DNA of 64,000 nt from assembly GCF_009792355.1 (NCBI RefSeq), contig NZ_CP047045.1, positions 2,258,501 through 2,322,500 on the forward strand, written 5' to 3'. The notes beneath the pieces were generated by a model. The model did no database searches. It saw nothing but the letters and a program-made list of their open reading frames with translations, and had not been told where the DNA came from. This document shows positions 9,534 through 18,109 of this stretch, piece by piece. Within the stretch, counting starts at the first letter, position 1. The number at the start of each line of letters is the position of its first letter. The translations under genes were made by a program, and so were the position numbers. The DNA is from Terricaulis silvestris. GTDB lineage: Bacteria; Pseudomonadota; Alphaproteobacteria; Caulobacterales; Aquidulcibacteraceae.

Positions 9534-9874
9534 GTCCGCTTCGAGCCACCTGCAGACGCTTCGCGCCAATCTATCCTACACCTTTGCAGTCAAAAACCGC
9601 GTGATTTCAAAGCTCGGCCAAAATCGTATCCTACACCATCATAACCGAGCGATACTGCGCCTGTCTCTCGCACGGGAGGTTCACTGGCTAGCCGAGCCGA
9701 CGGACGTGAGAGACGCGATCGAAGCGTGAGAGAGCCGGCGCAGTGCGATTTTTAAGGTAGTTGCGCACGTAAAGCGTCGGGGTCCGGGACCATGGCTGGC
9801 CCGCACGCCGTCGGGGACTTGGGGTTCACCTGCGCAAACAGCGCTAACCCAAGGCCTGTCGAGCATAGATCGCG
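9534..9874. other. non-coding stretch with a 15/16-base direct repeat
   Basis: No convincing gene on either strand. The only structure seen is a direct repeat, AATC(G)TATCCTACACC, at 9568-9582 and 9622-9637, 55 bases apart. It could be a pair of binding sites or a remnant of a small repeat family. The copies lie about 460-530 bases before the next gene, so a promoter role is doubtful. Confidence 0.4.
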
Positions 9875-9958
9875 ACGGGGCGCGCGAAGCGCGCGGCGTT
9901 GGTCGGAGACGATCAGCGCAACCCTTAGAACTTACTCTGCGCGGATCGCGCGCCCCGT
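9875..9958. repeat. inverted repeat, 13-bp perfect arms
   Basis: Arms ACGGGGCGCGCGA (9875-9887) and its exact complement (9946-9958) enclose about 58 bases, including a small internal hairpin (GCGCGAAGCGCGC). It directly precedes a second, longer inverted repeat, so the two form one structured block in front of the flavoprotein gene. Confidence 0.6.
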
Positions 9959-9973
9959 TCTCCCTTTCGGAGG

Positions 9974-10070
9974 GAGTAGTGAATAGCGAGTAGTGAATGG
10001 AGCGGGTCGCGCCGCTCGCCAGCGCTGCGCGCATTCCTATTCCCCATTCGCTACTCGCTATTCGCCACTC
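9974..10070. repeat. 27-bp imperfect inverted repeat of 'ATTCGCTACTCGC' type
   Basis: Left arm 9974-10000 and right arm 10044-10070 match at 24 of 27 positions. Two of the mismatches would be G-U pairs in RNA. Loop is 43 bases. Each arm is itself made of short near-repeats (GAATAGCGAGTAGTGAATGG). Sequences of this kind recur as dispersed intergenic repeats in alphaproteobacterial genomes and often produce spurious short proteins. Only one copy is present in this window. Confidence 0.65.
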
Positions 10071-10096
10071 GCCCTTTGCCCTATTCCCTTCTGTGA

Positions 10097-11275
10097 ATGA
10101 CCTTCGACACCATCATCATCGGCGGAGGCGCGGCGGGACTCTATTGCGCCATGCACGCAGGCCAGCGCGGACGGCGTGTGCTGGTGCTCGAGCACAATGC
10201 CGAAGTCGGCGCCAAAATCCTGATCTCCGGCGGCGGGCGCTGCAACTTCACCAATCTCGGCGTTGCGCCCGATCGTTTCCTCGCCACCAATCCCCATTTC
10301 GCGCGCTCTGCACTGGCCCGGCACACGCAACACGATTTCATCGCGATGGTCCGCAAACACGGCATCGATTTCTACGAAAAGACGCTGGGCCAGCTCTTCT
10401 GCGAAGGCCCGCGCTCATCGCAAAAGATCGTTCGCATGCTGCTGGACGAATGCGCGGCCGGCGGCGTCGATGTTCGCACCGAATGCGCCGTGAGCAGCGT
10501 CAAGCTCAGCGAGCGCTTTACCGTCGAAACCAGCGCTGGCGCCTTCGACAGCGAGACGCTCGTCATCGCAACGGGCGGTCTTTCCATTCCCAAACTCGGC
10601 GCTACGCCGTTCGCGTATCGCGTCGCCGAACAGTTCGGCATTCCGCTAGTGGCCCCGCGCGCAGGCCTCGTGCCGCTGACGTTCAACGAACAGGACATGA
10701 CCTGGATGCGTGCACTGAGCGGCGTATCCACGGATGTACGCGTGTCGATCGGCAAGACCGCCTTTCGCGAAGCCGCATTGTTCACGCACAAGGGCCTCTC
10801 CGGCCCTGCGATCCTGCAAATCTCGTCCTATTGGGCGACACCAACGACATATCTCGAAGTCGACTGGCTGCCGGACGCGAGCGAGGACGTGTTGGTCGCC
10901 GCCAAACGCGTGCAACCCAACGCGCTGCCGAAGACGGCGCTCTCGCACGTCCTGCCCGAACGCCTCGCCACAGTGCTGTGCGCCGCGCATCCGCCGCGGC
11001 CACTCGGTGAGTGGAAAGACGAAGCGCTGATCACCTTCGCCCAACGCACGCTGAAACGCGCTCTACTGAAGCCGCACGGCACCGAAGGCTACGCCAAGGC
11101 CGAAGTCACCGTCGGCGGCATCGACACCAACGCGCTCTCACAACAAACCATGGAAACCCGCGCGGTCCCCGGCCTCTTTTTCATCGGCGAAGCGGTTGAC
11201 GTCACCGGCTGGCTCGGCGGCTATAATTTCCAATGGGCGTGGTCGAGCGGCTGGGCGGCTGGTCAGGCTTGCTGA
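10097..11275 (+). CDS. NAD(P)/FAD-dependent oxidoreductase (BaiN/YhiN family)
   Basis: Flavoprotein of the HI0933-like family, 392 residues. Residues 5-20 form the FAD dinucleotide fold (IIIGGGAAGLYCA), followed by the family motif GGGRCNFTN near residue 50. The C-terminus has the second FAD contact and the hallmark GEAVDVTGWLGGYNFQWAW segment. Members include bacterial enzymes acting on unsaturated steroids, but most have no known substrate. The gene starts just after a block of inverted repeats. Its 3' end overlaps the convergent membrane protein gene by 13 bases. Confidence 0.92.
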   Translation: MTFDTIIIGGGAAGLYCAMHAGQRGRRVLVLEHNAEVGAKILISGGGRCNFTNLGVAPDRFLATNPHFARSALARHTQHDFIAMVRKHGIDFYEKTLGQLFCEGPRSSQKIVRMLLDECAAGGVDVRTECAVSSVKLSERFTVETSAGAFDSETLVIATGGLSIPKLGATPFAYRVAEQFGIPLVAPRAGLVPLTFNEQDMTWMRALSGVSTDVRVSIGKTAFREAALFTHKGLSGPAILQISSYWATPTTYLEVDWLPDASEDVLVAAKRVQPNALPKTALSHVLPERLATVLCAAHPPRPLGEWKDEALITFAQRTLKRALLKPHGTEGYAKAEVTVGGIDTNALSQQTMETRAVPGLFFIGEAVDVTGWLGGYNFQWAWSSGWAAGQAC

Positions 11276-11730
11276 GGCGCGAAGCGTTTGGCGATCAGCG
11301 CGATCACATAGCCCACGCCGAACGCGTGGATGAGCAAACCGCCGAGCAGGAATTGTCCCTCCGGATGATTGCCGCCACCTGCCGCCGATAACGGCAGCAC
11401 TACAAACTGCATCAACGCAAAGATCGCGAGCCCGTACGTTGGACCAGAAAGCAGCGACCAGCGGTTGAGCGCGGGGACCATGCGCGTCCATGCGACGAAG
11501 AACGCGGCCATGATCGTCGTCAGCAACAAGTGCAGCGCTAGCCCGACGCCAGCCGTCGTCAATCCGCCCGCACGCGCGGCCTCGCCGCCGTAAACGCCAG
11601 CGGCGACCGACTGAAAAATCCGCGTCGGCGGAATGTCGTAGACCAGCCCGTAGTGCACACACGCATATGTGATATCGAGCACGCCCGCGATCAGGCCGCC
11701 GAGCAGGATTGCGATCACAGCTTTCGTCAT
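11263..11730 (-). CDS. small integral membrane protein, function unknown
   Basis: A 155-residue protein with about four membrane helices (MTKAVIAILLGGLIAGVLD at the N-terminus, then segments near 60-80, 92-110 and 125-145). Start ATG 11730 is preferred over 11751 because GGGAG lies eight bases upstream and the helix then begins at once. Resembles uncharacterised YagU/DUF1440-like membrane proteins in length and in the Asp in the first helix, but I cannot assign it firmly. Confidence 0.75.
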   Translation of the reverse strand: MTKAVIAILLGGLIAGVLDITYACVHYGLVYDIPPTRIFQSVAAGVYGGEAARAGGLTTAGVGLALHLLLTTIMAAFFVAWTRMVPALNRWSLLSGPTYGLAIFALMQFVVLPLSAAGGGNHPEGQFLLGGLLIHAFGVGYVIALIAKRFAPQQA

Positions 11731-11775
11731 TCGAGAAACTCCCGCGCACATGAAATGCGTGAGCGTTCGCCGCCG

Positions 11776-13113
11776 CTACTCGTTTTCGACGAACGGGTTC
11801 TTTGCGCTCTTCAAAATCAGGCGAATGGGCGCGGCGTGGAGATCGAACGCCTCGCGCATGCCATTGACCAGATAGCGCTTATAGCTTTCCGGGATGTCTT
11901 CCGCCCGCGTTGCGATAATCACGAACGTCGGCGGGCGCGCCTTGATCTGCGTGATGTAACGGAGCTTGATGCGTCTGCCAGCGGTCGCCGGCGGCGGGTG
12001 ACGTTCCTGTGTGGCGTGCAACCACTCGTTCAGATCCTTGGTCTTGACCCGCGCCGTCCAATCGCCGTGCGCTTCGCTCACGGCTTTCATCAAGCGATCA
12101 AGACCGACGCCAGACAGAGCCGCAACGGTCACCAGCGGCGCACCGCGCGCTTGGGTGACCCGCTCCTTGGCGACGAGTTTCAATTCCTCGAAATGCGCGC
12201 GCGGATCGGCAACTTGGTCCCACTTCGCCAACGCAAACACCAGCGAGCGGCCCTCGCGCTCGACCAAGTCAGCAATCACGACGTCCTGTTTCTCGAACGC
12301 TTCGTTGGCGTCCATCACCAGCACGCAGACATCGGCAAAGCGGATCGCATGCAGCGTGTCGGCAACGGACATGCGCTCGAGCTTGGCTTGCACCTTGGCC
12401 TTCTTGCGCATGCCTGCGGTATCGACGAGGCGATAGCGCTTGCCGCCCCATTCCCAATCGATGGCGATGGAGTCGCGCGTGATGCCCGCTTCGGGCCCGA
12501 CCAAAAGCCGGTCCTCGCCGATCAGGGCATTCACCAGCGTCGACTTGCCCGCGTTGGGCCGGCCGACGATGGCGAGGTGGATCGGGCGTGCATTCTTCAC
12601 GTCGTCGCCTTCGTCCGGCGACGGCGCGTGCTGAGCAATGCCTCTGTAGAGGTCGCTCATACCTTCGCCGTGTTCGGCGGAGAGTGGAATCACGTCGCCG
12701 AGCCCCAAAGCATACGCTTCGTTGACGCCGGCATCCCCGGCGCGGCCCTCGGCTTTATTGGCGACGAGTACAACTGGCTTGTCCGCGCGTCGCAGCAACG
12801 CCGCGAACGATTCATCGAGCGGCGTGATGCCGACTCGCGCGTCGATGAGAAAGAGAATGACGTCCGCCTCGGCGATAGCGGTTTCCGTCTGCGCGCGCAT
12901 GCGCGATTCCAGCGAGGCGTCGGTGACGTCCTCGAACCCTGCGGTATCGATCAGCGTGAAATCGAGATCGCCCAAACGGCCCGCCGCCTCGCGGCGGTCG
13001 CGCGTCACGCCCGGCGTGTCGTCGACAATCGCCAGCTTCTTGCCGTGCAGACGGTTGAAGAGCGTCGACTTGCCTACGTTGGGGCGCCCGACGATCGCGA
13101 GCTTGATCGTCAT
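11776..13113 (-). CDS. der: ribosome-assembly GTPase Der (EngA)
   Basis: Double-Era GTPase needed for 50S subunit maturation. Two G domains are present: GRPNVGKST near residue 8 with DTPGVTRD, DTAGFED and NKAE, and GRPNAGKST near residue 186 with DTAGMRKKAK and AKWD. The C-terminal KH-like domain contains RYITQIKARPPTF. Length 445 is normal. It lies downstream of bamB on the same strand with a 12-base gap, matching the common bamB-der order. Confidence 0.97.
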   Translation of the reverse strand: MTIKLAIVGRPNVGKSTLFNRLHGKKLAIVDDTPGVTRDRREAAGRLGDLDFTLIDTAGFEDVTDASLESRMRAQTETAIAEADVILFLIDARVGITPLDESFAALLRRADKPVVLVANKAEGRAGDAGVNEAYALGLGDVIPLSAEHGEGMSDLYRGIAQHAPSPDEGDDVKNARPIHLAIVGRPNAGKSTLVNALIGEDRLLVGPEAGITRDSIAIDWEWGGKRYRLVDTAGMRKKAKVQAKLERMSVADTLHAIRFADVCVLVMDANEAFEKQDVVIADLVEREGRSLVFALAKWDQVADPRAHFEELKLVAKERVTQARGAPLVTVAALSGVGLDRLMKAVSEAHGDWTARVKTKDLNEWLHATQERHPPPATAGRRIKLRYITQIKARPPTFVIIATRAEDIPESYKRYLVNGMREAFDLHAAPIRLILKSAKNPFVENE

Positions 13114-13125
13114 GGCGCCATCACA

Positions 13126-14484
13126 TCAACGAAAGACGACGAGTCGTGCGTCGTCCGTCACAATGTAGATCTGGCCGTTGGCGGCGATCGGCGGAATGAA
13201 CACAGCCTCGCCCACGCGCTCGCTCGCAAGCGTTTCGCCGTTCGCAGGCGACACCGCCACGACGTCGCCCAGCGAGTTCGCGAGAATAAGGCGGCTGCCG
13301 ACCATGATCGGGCCGGTCCACGAAACGCGACCGGTGCGATCCTCTTCGTCGCGGTAACGCCGAAGTTGCTGCATCCAGTAGATGTTGCCGGTCACGCGGT
13401 CGAACGCGACCAGTTCGCCATCGACGCTGACGGCGTACAGCACCGGACCCGAAACCCACGGCGTTTGCGTGGACGCAAAGGTCCGCGCCCAGATGCGCTG
13501 GCCCGAACGCAAATCGATTGCCGCGAGCACGCCGGAGTGGCTCGCCGCATACACGGCGCCCCCATCGACGACAGGACGTCCGGCGATATCGTTGATCGCC
13601 GACAGCGACGTCAGACGGCCGCTGCGCGATAGCGAGTCCGACCACAGACGCCGACCGTTGGCGCCCAGCAGCGCCACCACTTCGCCAGAGGCGAACGGCG
13701 CGACCACGGAATCATTGTCGACAGCAACACTCGACGCCGAAAGGATGCGCGCCGGCTCGGCGATGGCTTGATAATTCCACTGCACGGCGCCGGTGGTCAC
13801 ATCGAACGCCATCAGCTCGCTATCGTTGGTGGTGGCGTAAACGCGCCCGCCCGCGACGGTCGGCGCAGACTGGAACGGCGCGCCGCCATCAGTGCGCCAC
13901 ACCTGATCGCCGGTGTCGCCGTTGAGTGCAGCGATGAAACCGAAGCCTGTCGTCACGAAGACGCGATTGCCAAAGGCGGCAACGCCGCCGCCGCGCGCGG
14001 TGCGGTCGCGGCCTTCGTCGGGACGAAGCGATTCCGTCCAGAGCGTGTCGCCATCGGCGGCGCTAATGGCGTGGACGCGGTGGTCGCCGTCGAGAAAATA
14101 CAAACGCCCATCGGCGATGACAGGCGGCGCGGCGATCTGCACGCGATCGGTAGAGCCTTCGCCCAGGCCCGTGGTCCACGCACGATCGAGCGCAGCGGCG
14201 CCGGCGGAGTTCGGCGGCGAATTATCCGCTGTGCCACCAGGCTGGCTCCAATCCACCATGTCCACGGGCGCCGGCGTCGTAATGGCGCGGCCCTGCAGCG
14301 CTGCATCCGGCGTGAGTTGCTGCTCGAACGCCAGGATCGAAACGCGGCCGTCTTCCGGCACGGTTTGCGTCGGCTCGTCGCCGTTGAACGGATTGATGGC
14401 GTCACCAATGCGGCTCACGGTTGAGCACGCCGTCAGAGCAGCCGCGGCCGCGATAAGTGCGATCGGTCGCAACGGCTTCATCAT
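13126..14484 (-). CDS. bamB: outer-membrane assembly lipoprotein BamB
   Basis: Lipoprotein of the BAM complex that helps fold beta-barrel proteins. The signal peptide ends in a good lipobox (LTAC, Cys near residue 20). The rest is an eight-bladed PQQ-type propeller, visible as repeated AxDxxTGxxxW motifs (for example AISAADGDTLW, ALNGDTGDQVW, AIDLRSGQRIW). Length 452 is slightly above the E. coli protein, as usual in alphaproteobacteria. The start overlaps the stop of the upstream TPR gene by four bases. Confidence 0.95.
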   Translation of the reverse strand: MMKPLRPIALIAAAAALTACSTVSRIGDAINPFNGDEPTQTVPEDGRVSILAFEQQLTPDAALQGRAITTPAPVDMVDWSQPGGTADNSPPNSAGAAALDRAWTTGLGEGSTDRVQIAAPPVIADGRLYFLDGDHRVHAISAADGDTLWTESLRPDEGRDRTARGGGVAAFGNRVFVTTGFGFIAALNGDTGDQVWRTDGGAPFQSAPTVAGGRVYATTNDSELMAFDVTTGAVQWNYQAIAEPARILSASSVAVDNDSVVAPFASGEVVALLGANGRRLWSDSLSRSGRLTSLSAINDIAGRPVVDGGAVYAASHSGVLAAIDLRSGQRIWARTFASTQTPWVSGPVLYAVSVDGELVAFDRVTGNIYWMQQLRRYRDEEDRTGRVSWTGPIMVGSRLILANSLGDVVAVSPANGETLASERVGEAVFIPPIAANGQIYIVTDDARLVVFR

Positions 14485-15194
14485 TTAGTTTCTCCTTCGG
14501 ATGGCGCGGGCGCGGGCGCGCCGTCCGCTGGGGCTGTTGGCGCTGGGCCAATGACGGAAAGGGCGACTTGCGCGCGCTGACGCACCGCTTCGGGTGCATC
14601 AAACGCGAGCGTGAGGTTTTCGAGCTGATCGCGTGCGAGATCGTTGTTGCCCGCTTCCCAAGCTTCGAGCGCGAGCAGTTCGCGTGCAAGGAAGGAAAGC
14701 CGGCTTTCGGATTCGATCAGCGGAGTGAGGCGTGTCTGCAGCGCGGCGAAGTCTTGCGTCTCGGCCACGATGTACGCGGCGCGCAGCTGCGCAGTTTCGC
14801 GCATTACAGGATCGTTTGCGGCCTCGGCGGCTTCATCGAACGCGGCGAGCGAAGCTTGGAGATCGCCCTGCGCCTCGAGCACGGCGCCGAGCTCCATCTG
14901 CGCCATGACGCGATAGTTGCGCGGACCTTCATTGCTCAGGCGATCGAAGGCGATCTTCGCTTCTTCAAAATTGCCCTCGCGTGCAAGCGCTTGAGCGGCG
15001 GCGTATTCGCCCGCGTGGGCGCGGCCTTGATCGATCGAAAAGGCCTGCCAAGCCTGCCACGCCAGGACGCCGGCGAGCAGCAGCACGAACGCGCCGATGA
15101 GCCATGGCCCCCAACGCTTGACCAAGTCGAGCATGCGGTCCTGCCGCAAACTCTCGTCGACTTCCTGAATGAAACTATCGCTGTCGTTGGTCAC
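14481..15194 (-). CDS. YfgM-like TPR membrane protein
   Basis: A 237-residue protein with a short cytoplasmic N-terminus (EVDESLRQDRML), one membrane helix (about 29-48) and a periplasmic TPR region, followed by an Ala/Pro-rich tail. This matches the tetratricopeptide family represented by YfgM, a SecYEG-associated chaperone factor, which also sits before bamB and der in many genomes. The four-base overlap with bamB indicates one operon for envelope protein handling plus Der. Confidence 0.9.
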   Translation of the reverse strand: MTNDSDSFIQEVDESLRQDRMLDLVKRWGPWLIGAFVLLLAGVLAWQAWQAFSIDQGRAHAGEYAAAQALAREGNFEEAKIAFDRLSNEGPRNYRVMAQMELGAVLEAQGDLQASLAAFDEAAEAANDPVMRETAQLRAAYIVAETQDFAALQTRLTPLIESESRLSFLARELLALEAWEAGNNDLARDQLENLTLAFDAPEAVRQRAQVALSVIGPAPTAPADGAPAPAPSEGETK

Positions 15195-15260
15195 GCAACC
15201 GAATCCTGACCCCTATGGCCCGCGTTGCGCGAGCCAGGCCCCCTCAAAATCGCCGGCAAG

Positions 15261-16124
15261 CTAGCCGCGCTTGTCGCCCCGAGCAACGCGGGGCGCCCGC
15301 GCTGCATTGACCCGTAGGGCATAGGTTTCAGCTGCGGCAGGAAAACGGCGGCCACGGACGTCGGCTGCATATTCGGCCGCTGCCTTGTCGATGACGCCTT
15401 TGAGGTCGGCGTAGCGGCGGACGAACTTAGGGGTCCACTCGAACAGGCCCAAAAGGTCGTCCGTGACCAGAATCTGACCGTCACACTGGGCCGAGGCCCC
15501 GATTCCGATGGTGGGAGCCTGGACCGCGGCTGTTATTTCGGGGGCAAGCGTTTCGTCCACGCCCTCGATCACGATCGCGAAGGCCCCGGCCTCATCAGCC
15601 GCCTTGGCCTCGGCCAGGACGATTTCGCGCTCTTCGGAGGTGCGGCCCTTGGCCCGGAATTTCCCGTCGACGTTCACGGCCTGGGGCCGCAGACCGACGT
15701 GTCCCATCACCGGAATGCCGCGCTGCACCAGATAAGCGATGGTCTCGGCGATGTAGGTCCCGGCTTCGACCTTCACGGCCTGCGCGCCAGTTTCCTTAAG
15801 AACACGGGTAGCGTTGGTGAAAGCCTGCTCGGCGCTGGCTTCATAAGTGCCGAACGGCATGTCGATCACGACCATGGCGTGTTCGGAAGCGCGCATCACG
15901 GCTTGGCCGTGCATGATCATCATCTCGAGCGTGACGCCCACCGTGTTCGGCAAACCGTGCACCACCATGCCGACGCTATCGCCGACAAGCAGCAGATCGC
16001 AGTGCGGATCGAGGATCTGCGCCACGGGTGCGGTGTAAGCCGTGAGACACACGATCGGCTCGCCGCCCTTGCGGGCGCGAATGTCGGGCGCGGTGATGCG
16101 TCGGATGTCTGTGTGACGGGACAT
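15261..16124 (-). CDS. panB: 3-methyl-2-oxobutanoate hydroxymethyltransferase
   Basis: First step of pantothenate synthesis, using methylene-tetrahydrofolate to make ketopantoate. Family motifs: [14 protein letters not shown] (metal Asp), [21 protein letters not shown] and [10 protein letters not shown] (catalytic Glu). Start set at ATG 16124 ([11 protein letters not shown]) with GAGG just upstream. The frame stays open to 16241 but that extension is not conserved. Length 287 is close to the norm. Likely its own transcription unit. Confidence 0.95.
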   Translation of the reverse strand: MSRHTDIRRITAPDIRARKGGEPIVCLTAYTAPVAQILDPHCDLLLVGDSVGMVVHGLPNTVGVTLEMMIMHGQAVMRASEHAMVVIDMPFGTYEASAEQAFTNATRVLKETGAQAVKVEAGTYIAETIAYLVQRGIPVMGHVGLRPQAVNVDGKFRAKGRTSEEREIVLAEAKAADEAGAFAIVIEGVDETLAPEITAAVQAPTIGIGASAQCDGQILVTDDLLGLFEWTPKFVRRYADLKGVIDKAAAEYAADVRGRRFPAAAETYALRVNAARAPRVARGDKRG

Positions 16125-16211
16125 GGGGCCTCGGTGGCTTAGGGCCCGTATGTATCCCTTGCTGCACTGCGGCGCCAGCCGCGACCCCAGCGCGGCGAGC
16201 CAAATACAAGG

Positions 16212-16233
16212 AAGGCGGCCCGCAAGCCGCCTT
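16212..16233 (-). terminator. hairpin after the sigma factor operon
   Basis: Perfect 8-bp stem AAGGCGGC/GCCGCCTT (16212-16219 and 16226-16233) with a 6-base loop, 25 bases past the stop of the membrane partner of the sigma factor. The tail on the minus strand is only moderately T-rich, so efficiency is uncertain. Confidence 0.5.
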
Positions 16234-16257
16234 TCTAACACGCGCGTTGAGCGACGT

Positions 16258-16650
16258 TTATTCTTGGGTTGAGCGATAGGCGACCGCGCCGCCAGCCAGC
16301 GCCGCCGTGATCATCAGGATTTGCGAGAGGCCCGCGCCAAACGACTGCACCACGCCCTGCGCTGCAACGCCGACGGACGGCGCATTGCTGACCGCGCCGT
16401 GCGCGCGCGCAACTTCGAGGCCCGCCGTTGCGAGGAAATCTTGGCCAAAAGTGGAGAGGAAGCCGTAGCCGCCGTAGCAGATGGCGGCGCCCGCCGCGGC
16501 CATGCCGACAGCGTAAACGCCATTGCGCAGTTTGTTGCTGAACTCACGACGTGCAACCGCGTGGCCGACATTGACCGAGAACCCGTCATCGACCGGTTCG
16601 TCGTGGGCTTCAGCGAACGCCCGGGTGAGTACTGCATTGAATTCTGTCAT
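16258..16650 (-). CDS. membrane protein paired with ECF sigma factor (possible anti-sigma)
   Basis: A 130-residue protein whose ATG overlaps the sigma factor stop by four bases, a usual anti-sigma position. Residues 1-40 are soluble and charged. Hydrophobic segments lie at about 43-64 and 110-126. No zinc-binding HxxxCxxC motif is present, so it is not a ZAS anti-sigma factor, and no family is recognised. The anti-sigma role is inferred from position only. Confidence 0.75.
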   Translation of the reverse strand: MTEFNAVLTRAFAEAHDEPVDDGFSVNVGHAVARREFSNKLRNGVYAVGMAAAGAAICYGGYGFLSTFGQDFLATAGLEVARAHGAVSNAPSVGVAAQGVVQSFGAGLSQILMITAALAGGAVAYRSTQE

Positions 16651-17204
16651 GTCGCCGGCTCCAACATTCGGCGGAGTTTATCTGTTCCCCTTAGTACGTG
16701 TGATTTCACGGTGCCCAAGGGAAGACCCGTAATGTCTACAATTTCCGAGTGACTGAGCCCTTCTCCGTGGTTCAACGTCACACACAGTCTCTCAGCGTCC
16801 GATAACCTTGCAAGCGCCTTCTCCAGGTCGATCTTGGCGCCGGCCGCCGCTTCCGGGGTTGAGTCTTCCGAGGCGATCGGGGACGCGTCGTCGATCTCTT
16901 CGAAGATCGCCTTCTGCTTCCGTTTGGCCATCAAAAACGTCGTTACCGCAATCCTTCTAAACCAGCCCGGAAAAGCCGCCGGGGTCTCCAAGTCTCTCAC
17001 TCTATCCCACGCTTTGATGAACGCCTCTTGAGCGAGATCGTCAGCTTCGGCATGGCTCCGACACATCTTCCGCAGCAGCGCCCGGGCCCATCCTTGTCGT
17101 CGCTTCACGAGCTCCGAGAAGGCCGCCTGGTCCCTTGCCTGAGCCGCTACGATCAGCGCGGCTTCCGTGGCCTGAGCCAGGTTGATGAGCCCCCGAGACG
17201 CCAC
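16647..17204 (-). CDS. ECF-type RNA polymerase sigma factor
   Basis: A 185-residue sigma-70 family protein with region 2 (AEADDLAQEAFIKAWDRV, the -10 recognition helix, about residues 50-68) and region 4 (LSHSEIVDITGLPLGTVKSH, an HTH near the C-terminus). No region 1 or 3. It may start a few codons later, since the N-terminus is weakly conserved. Co-transcribed with the membrane protein downstream. The signal and target genes cannot be read from the sequence. Confidence 0.92.
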   Translation of the reverse strand: MASRGLINLAQATEAALIVAAQARDQAAFSELVKRRQGWARALLRKMCRSHAEADDLAQEAFIKAWDRVRDLETPAAFPGWFRRIAVTTFLMAKRKQKAIFEEIDDASPIASEDSTPEAAAGAKIDLEKALARLSDAERLCVTLNHGEGLSHSEIVDITGLPLGTVKSHVLRGTDKLRRMLEPAT

Positions 17205-17214
17205 CTATCACCAC

Positions 17215-17595
17215 TCACCGGTCCCTTTTCTTGGCGGCATAGTCGATAACCGCGAGCAACGTGAAGGCGATGCCCAAAGAGCCCAGAATGGCGGCCGCCA
17301 TGATCATGCCGTCGCCGCCGAAATCGCCGCCGTCCATCAAACCGGCCGCCAGAAACCCGCCGGCCAGCGCCAAGAGCACAACACCGCTGCCCAGCGTGCG
17401 GCGCGGGCGATCCTGTTGCTGCTTCGGGGCGTCAGTCAGCTGGTGCAACAACGACGCGTCGAGTGGCTGGCCCTTTTCCAGGGCCTGCGAAATCAGATGA
17501 TGCGCCGACTGTTTCGTTCGCTCTCGCAAGTAAATCGGCACCAAGATGATGGCGCCCAAAAAGACAAAAAACACAAGTGGAATAAAGGCTTCCAT
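17215..17595 (-). CDS. small membrane protein with DUF6249-like layout
   Basis: A 126-residue protein with three hydrophobic segments (MEAFIPLVFFVFLGAIILVP at the N-terminus, then about 66-84 and 95-115) separated by a basic cytoplasmic stretch (YLRERTKQSAHHLI). This matches small proteins often found beside ECF sigma genes. ATG 17595 is chosen because the longer frame from 17754 adds a non-hydrophobic leader. It ends ten bases before the sigma factor gene starts, so the three genes (this, sigma, partner) probably form one operon. Confidence 0.75.
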   Translation of the reverse strand: MEAFIPLVFFVFLGAIILVPIYLRERTKQSAHHLISQALEKGQPLDASLLHQLTDAPKQQQDRPRRTLGSGVVLLALAGGFLAAGLMDGGDFGGDGMIMAAAILGSLGIAFTLLAVIDYAAKKRDR

Positions 17596-17740
17596 ATTCG
17601 ATCGCGCTCCATAGCCCAGGGGTCTTCGCCCCATTTGACTTTGTAGATGCGCCCGCGGCGCGCATTGGATGCACCCTAGCCCGGGCGGGCTCTCCGTTGT
17701 GTCATGAGCCGCCCCTCTGCCGCCAGGGCGCAATTTGGGC

Positions 17741-17790
17741 TTGTCAGACGACACTTAAGCATCTACTTAAGTGTCTATGTTTAGAGACAC
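17741..17790 (+). promoter_or_regulatory. promoter and ArsR-type operator of the SRPBCC operon
   Basis: A perfect 10-bp inverted repeat GACACTTAAG-N6-CTTAAGTGTC spans 17750-17775. It overlaps a sigma-70 promoter: -35 TTGTCA (17741-17746), 17-base spacer, -10 TACTTA (17764-17769). A second small repeat, GTGTCT/AGACAC (17771-17776 and 17785-17790), straddles the start codon. The layout would let the regulator block polymerase directly, and predicts transcription starting at about the ATG at 17777. Confidence 0.75.
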
Positions 17791-18109
17791 CACGCTCGAT
17801 CTTGCCTTTCAGGCTCTGGCCGACCCAAGCCGCCGTGCCATGGTCGATCGTTTGGTCCAAGGCCCCGCTACCGTCAGCGAACTCGCCAAGCCACTGGCAA
17901 TGTCGCTCCCGGGCGTGATGCAGCACCTGGCGGTGCTTGAGGCCTCAGGTCTGGTGATCTCGGAAAAGGTCGGCCGCACCCGCACCTGCCGGATCGAGCC
18001 AAAGGTACTCACCCAAGCCGAACACTGGATCACCGAACGCCGTGCCCTCTGGGAGCGCCGCTTGGATCGGCTGGGGCAATTTCTCGACGAAACCAAGGAC
18101 GAAGACTGA
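17777..18109 (+). CDS. ArsR-family transcriptional regulator
   Basis: A 110-residue winged-helix repressor of the subgroup that heads SRPBCC/DHFR clusters. The recognition region runs through ALADPSRRAMVDRL, ATVSELAKPLAMSLPGVMQHLAVLE and the wing ISEKVGRTRTCRI. No cysteine metal site is seen, so the ligand is probably not a metal. ATG 17777 is preferred over an in-frame GTG at 17771 because the -10 box lies seven bases before it and the GTG sits inside the operator. There is no ribosome-binding site, so a leaderless message is likely. Its stop overlaps the next ATG by one base. Confidence 0.9.
   Translation: MFRDTTLDLAFQALADPSRRAMVDRLVQGPATVSELAKPLAMSLPGVMQHLAVLEASGLVISEKVGRTRTCRIEPKVLTQAEHWITERRALWERRLDRLGQFLDETKDED

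Noticed and set aside
9997-11010. A 337-codon plus frame over the flavoprotein gene
   Set aside because: Different phase from the conserved FAD protein and arginine-rich; its start lies in the inverted repeat.
11653-13632. A 659-codon plus-strand frame over der and bamB
   Set aside because: Antisense shadow; der shows all GTPase motifs on the other strand.
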